64,000 nucleotides of DNA, from contig NC_049908.1 of NCBI RefSeq assembly GCF_001411555.2, forward strand, positions 30,077,817-30,141,816, in the 5' to 3' direction. Positions 54,244 to 64,000 of this stretch are shown here, piece by piece. The position numbers and the translations under genes were made by a program. The notes below the pieces were generated by a model. It was not told the origin of the DNA. It saw nothing but the letters and a program-made list of their open reading frames with translations, and made no database searches. The stretch's first letter is position 1. Each line of letters begins with the position of its first letter. The stretch comes from Juglans regia. Taxonomy: Eukaryota; Streptophyta; Magnoliopsida; Fagales; Juglandaceae.

Positions 54244-56104
54244 CTTATCCCACTTGTGGACTTTGTGAGGAGAGCATAACAGTTGAACTTTTAACTTTTG
54301 ACTTCTATGACTGAACGGATACACTTGCAATCCTTCAATCTTTTTGTTTCTTTTTAGCATTGCCTTCCTCATTGACTGTCTTGATCCCATTTTAAAAGGT
54401 CTTTATTGTTATTTTTTTTAGATTGGCCTGCACTTCTACACTTTCAATTGCGATTTTAGGACAAGTCAGTGTATACCTACTGCTTGTACCCAAATTTTAT
54501 CTCCTCTTAAAAGAATTTATAGCAATGAATTTGAGGTGTTTTGAAATCTTTTTTTTTATTGGAAATGATATTAATGAGCTGATCTTGGAGATATCCTCTC
54601 AGTAATATGTTGAAGATAACAATGGAGACAGAGCATATGAGGATCTATCATTGGTTGAATGAGAGGCAAAATATTAGAGCCTGTTCACAGAAAGCTCAAA
54701 GAGTAGTGTCGTCTCCCTCCGACGTGGGATTGGTAAAATCGGTTTCTATGAATTACTCACTGATTATGCACTAAATGCACCATACGGGTTGTTCCATGTT
54801 TACTTCTTTTTATTGCTGGAAGAAGAAATAAAAATCAATGAAGTGTAGTACAAAGTTGTTCAAACATCAATGCACTGATGCATGTGAAAAATGCAGTGAT
54901 AGGGAGCTGTATGGTGGAGTGCTGCTTTGTTGGTAGCTGATCTATCCCTACCCAATTCAATTCATTCGCATATAAATAAATACTTCATAGCCAGTTCCAA
55001 GCCAGTACGACCAATCCATGACATTGAAAGGATATCACTTTGCTATTAATTGAAGATAATGGCCACTAGAAAAATTATAGCTTATATACCGTTTGTTAGC
55101 TGGAAGTGCTGGTCCAGTTCTCATTACCTTATAAGAAAATATGACATTTACAAAGCTTTGACCTTCCATGGAAATGCATTTAAAATATTCTTTGTTGCTC
55201 GGGTTCTGAATTATATTAGGATATTATAAAGATGTACTACAAGGCAGCGTGGCGCACCATATACGTTTTTAGAGTAGAGCTGTGATATTGTTTGGGAGTT
55301 TGGGTTCGTTTGGTTCTAAGTATTTTTAGTATAATTGACTTGGAAGAAAAGGAAATTTCCAATAATTGATCGAGTCAATTCGTTATTTATACGTGGGCCC
55401 ACGTCTCACTTTGATCAGATGTGCTAGACTAAGATATGGTACTACCATGGTTGGCTGAACAAGCATAATTTATGAGAGTAGAGTGAAATCAATCTAATCC
55501 ATCTACCACGCTTGCTCTTGTATTGAAGAAAGTTATCGCCTGGACTTTGGATTCTTTGACAGATGACATCCAAGTAGAAAGAATCAACCAAATTAAGATC
55601 ATCTTCATGGCAAAAATTCTTTTTAAGGTACTGGCGGTGGTTTTAGACTAGACTACCAAGTTTGATTGTGGTTGGTTTGTTGGCACATCAACTTCATTCT
55701 AAGGTGGGAAAACGACACCAACCCAAATGGACCGGTTGCTCAGAACGTAGCAATAAACTATTGGGGCGATCAACTCTCTATAAATGCGTGCAGGGTCAAG
55801 ACATTTCAGCTTAGCCTGACTCGCACAGCAATTGACTTGTAAAGTATACATTCCTGATTATGGCAAAACCTGAAGAAGCACCACGTTTAGCTCCCAGAGG
55901 GTATTTACAGTTGCAGTCAAATCATCACCACCGCGTTTTCATCTTATAGAGTAAATCAAAAAATATATCTTATTAGAAAAATAAATCTTATTAGAAGTGT
56001 AACAAAAAAAAAAAAAAAAAAAATCAATAGTCAGTCATACAGATGAAGGGAGGGACTCTGCAAAAAAAGTGTGGCTGTACCAATATTTTTCATGCCCTGT
56101 TCAC
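54244..56104. other. intergenic between second hAT and SRPK, no gene
   Basis: Mixed-composition DNA with no clear exon on either strand and no strong repeat. An A20 run lies at about 56005-56023. The SRPK 3' untranslated region lies at the right-hand end. Confidence 0.45.
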
Positions 56105-61417
<5,313 letters not shown>

Positions 61418-61835
61418 AAGTTCGGGTGGCTGCTCAATGGTATCAGAATCATCTTGGTGGTGTAGTTTGGGTTTTACTTATAACTAATGATAGAGAAAAA
61501 GAGGAATGCTACTGAAGAAGGTGTTTCTGCGGAGACAAAGTAAGAATCTTTTGCTGTAGTTATGGCACCTCATCAGTTGGCTCTGATGTTTATTCCTCAT
61601 GATTATGATTATTTATTCGAATTACGTAATGGGTAAAGCTTACTTGTGATTTGTTGTCTTTTCTTTTTCTTTTTTTCTTATATATATATATATATATATT
61701 TCAGTTGGGTCATATGTGAAATCATTGGATCAACTTGATTTGCTTGACCTGTTAGTGCAACCTGCATCAGAAGATGTCAACGTGGAGGAAATTGAAGGCT
61801 TGAGACCATCCAAGAGGAAAGTTATTTATACAGAG
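61418..61835 (+). pseudogene. two-exon fragment of RRP44/DIS3 (exosome nuclease)
   Basis: Segment A (61418-61542) reads EVRVAAQWYQNHLGG and LLITNDRE, then in a shifted frame RNATEEGVSAET. Segment B (61705-61835), after a TTTCAG acceptor and before a GT donor, reads SYVKSLDQLDLLDLLVQP, ASEDVNVEEIEGLRPSKRK and VIYTE. These match the end of the PIN domain and the linker before the first cold-shock domain of plant RRP44A. A small deletion in the AGAGAAAAAGAGG stretch shifts the frame and gives a TGA at 61513. No cold-shock, RNB or S1 exons follow. It retains intron structure, so it is a partial genomic duplicate and not a processed copy. Confidence 0.7.
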
Positions 61836-63726
61836 GTGGAAGGGATATTTAGGTCCCTTGATTATAAGCCTACGACTAATGAACATGTGTTCGAGATTAA
61901 TTAAACATACAAGTGAGAGATGTCAAAGTGGGTAACCCACCATGACCCATGTTGTGTCTATATGGGTGGGAAAATTATTAATTAACTTTCCACCACTACC
62001 ACAACTTTAGAATTAACTTCTCATGTAAAAATTCTTTAAATAAGAGTTTTACTTACATTAAATAATGTGTATTGAAAAAATATACGTACAAAAAGGAAAA
62101 AGCTCTTCTCTCTCTACAATTTTCAAGAAACCATCTAGATCTGTTGATCTTGAAGTGTGAAACTTTTTAGGAGACTCTAGTAGCCTCCTAAGCAACGCAG
62201 AAATGCAAATAACAAAATGATGTGGGCTATAAAACGAGTAAAAATCCGATCGTGTGGGAATTCCGCTTCTTAAGATAATTTAAATTAACCTCTTTTGACA
62301 TTATGGAACTACAATGATGTTTGGTTTAAAACATTAAGGCCCCATTTGGAACTTAGACACTAATTTTAAGTTAGTCTGATATCCAAACACCCAATTTTCA
62401 AATCACTAAACTCATATCAACTCAAAATCTCTTTACACATGAGACCCACAATCTTTTTTAACTCAACACCGCTTTACACGTAAAGTCCACAACCTTTTTC
62501 AATTTCTCATAAATATATTTAAACTCATCTTAACATCCAAACACATCTAAACTCATCTTAGGTGGATTCTACAAAATTCACTCCACCATCTCAATTCACT
62601 ACTATTCATAAAGAACTCAATTCATTTCAACTCAACTCAACAACCAAACAGAACCTTAGGATAATGCCCGGTAGGATAGGGATTGGAAAGGAATGGTGTA
62701 ATGATATTCAGCTTTGATTATTATTGATTTATTTCTTTTCAATTTGATTTAGATTGATTTATTTGATTCTTGCATCTTCATTTAATTTCAAATGTGGTTT
62801 CGATCGATGAACTCATACATACGAGTCTACTATTGTCCAAAATGACGTCATTATGCTCAAATCTATTTATTACAGTATCTAATTATTGAAGTAATAGGCT
62901 TTAAAAGTTGGAAGGTTGTGTCTAATGCATGATTATTGATTATTCAAGGTATGTGAATTAAAAATTTATCATCTTAATTTTATTCGATAGTTTAACTATT
63001 CATGCTGCATATTGTGCGGATCTACTACTAATATGATAAGAATGAACAACTTGAAGCATACTAATCTTAAGAACAGGTACTCTACACAACAGCTATTGGA
63101 GGACCTATAACAAGTGTAAATAAACATGCTGTGGCACTACAGTGTCTGTGTCTGTCCATGAAATGGCCCATGGCAAAGGTGCTTTCAATATTGCTGCTAG
63201 CTAGTAGTGAAGTTTATTCTATTTCTAGGGTTGTAATCAAATTGACTCCATATTGATATATATCATATGGCTTGACTTAGATTTCATACATACTCGATGC
63301 ATGATATGTGCTTTCAGCCATTACCATATCCTAGCTCTTTGTATACATGCGTGTATAGACATGTGATTTTTCCTTTTTAATCCCATACTTATTAGGTAGT
63401 TCATTATTTGAATCAACTTAAAAACCTTTTTTTTCCCAATATGAAGCATACAGCCGTATCATTCTCTAACCGTTGAAATAATATACTAATTGCTCCCCTC
63501 CATCCCCCCACTCCTCTTTAAAAGGAAAATGAAAAAAAGAAATTGAAGGAAAAGGAAAGGTTTATGATGCCCCTGTCCAAGCAACAAGTTTCTGTCCTCA
63601 ATGTTAAAAGGAATCCATTACCCAAGTAGAAAATTAGAAAGGATTACAAGATTATAAACATTACTTTACAGTATTAATCAATGTAACTAGTGCTTATTTA
63701 TATGCAAATTTCTGACTGGTATTTTG
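61836..63726. other. intergenic, MITE and low-complexity DNA
   Basis: No coding exon was found. It contains a TTTGGA-family MITE at 62338-62655. The rest is AT-rich, without recognised features. The last part should contain the 3' untranslated region of the minus-strand gene at the window edge. Confidence 0.45.
62338..62655. mobile_element. TTTGGA-family MITE, longer variant
   Basis: Left end AAGGCCCCATTTGGAACTTA, right end CAACCAAACAGAACCTTA, inverted relatives. The interior carries repeated CATCTAAACTCATCTTA and ACTCAACTCAAC words. At about 318 bp it is longer than the other copies. Confidence 0.55.
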
Positions 63727-63867
63727 TTATATAGAAGCTTCAATCTCATCTGAATTCACTGCAGCTCCATTGGCATTAGGAGCATTATCTGCTCGCAGCT
63801 GAGCAGAAACATCATCTATGGCAGAATTCAATTGTGCAATCTTCTCAGTTAATATTTTACGGGTCCT
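63727..63867 (-). CDS. last exon of an unrecognised gene (partial)
   Basis: A 47-codon exon on the minus strand (63867-63727) follows a CTACAG acceptor and ends in TAA. It reads RTRKILTEKIAQLNSAIDD, VSAQLRADNAPNANG and AAVNSDEIEASI. The first part looks like an amphipathic coiled coil and the end is acidic and hydrophilic. Phase 0 at the acceptor. The preceding exon must lie in or beyond the last 130 bases and was not found. I recall no family with confidence. Confidence 0.65.
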   Translation of the reverse strand, partial: RTRKILTEKIAQLNSAIDDVSAQLRADNAPNANGAAVNSDEIEASI

Positions 63868-64000
63868 CTGTAGTCATAAATCACACAACCAAAGCAATAT
63901 CAGTGCAATTGTAAACATAAAAAATGACAACTAAAAACTCTATTGATAAGCAATAAACGATCATGAAAATACAGTTTAACCAAGCCCTAGGTGTGATGCC

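Overview
This 64 kb window is nuclear DNA of a flowering plant, most likely a woody eudicot. It has AT-rich intergenic DNA, short coding exons with GT/AG introns, plant-only gene families, and many nested and ultra-short transposon insertions. The species cannot be fixed from sequence alone. No rRNA, tRNA, CRISPR or bacterial-type feature was seen. Gene models were built by joining exons by eye on reading frame, splice sites and family resemblance.

Layout. 1.0-6.3 kb (-): a seven-exon GET1/WRB gene (ER receptor for tail-anchored proteins) whose introns carry a SINE, a LINE tail and an older RNase H relic. 8.6-9.7 kb (+): a small HMG-box chromatin protein (HMGB type). 10.5-18.1 kb: a nested transposon block with a 1.5 kb solo LTR, a 4.5 kb hAT element with perfect 8-bp target duplication and a broken transposase, and LTR-like remnants. 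18.1-20.3 kb (+): an NTPCR/THEP1-type nucleoside-triphosphatase. 23.3-28.0 kb (+): a LONGIFOLIA/TRM-like protein (VARLMGL + DUF4378). 31.5-34.7 kb (+): a WOX13-clade homeobox factor. 40.5-42.6 kb (+): PIG-H, a subunit of the first GPI-anchor enzyme. 42.9-45.8 kb: LINE remnants, one split by a 635-bp non-autonomous relative of the first hAT. 48.6-49.8 kb (+): an unrecognised Ser/Ala-rich protein. 50.3-54.2 kb: a second complete but inactivated hAT. 56.1-59.3 kb (-): an SR-protein kinase (SRPK). 61.4-61.8 kb (+): a broken two-exon scrap of RRP44/DIS3. 63.7-63.9 kb (-): the last exon of an unrecognised gene that leaves the window.

The cellular genes are unrelated housekeeping and regulatory genes (tail-anchored insertion, chromatin, nucleotide metabolism, cell shape, transcription, GPI anchors, splicing control). 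Nothing suggests a cluster or a shared pathway. The most unusual content is in the transposons: an intron of the first hAT packed with the perfect palindrome GGGGTTTCAATTGAAACCCC, a set of LINE insertions so truncated that little more than a tail remains between clear target duplications, several palindromic MITE families, and an AAACGG(C/T)GCCGTTT-type motif shared by hAT ends.
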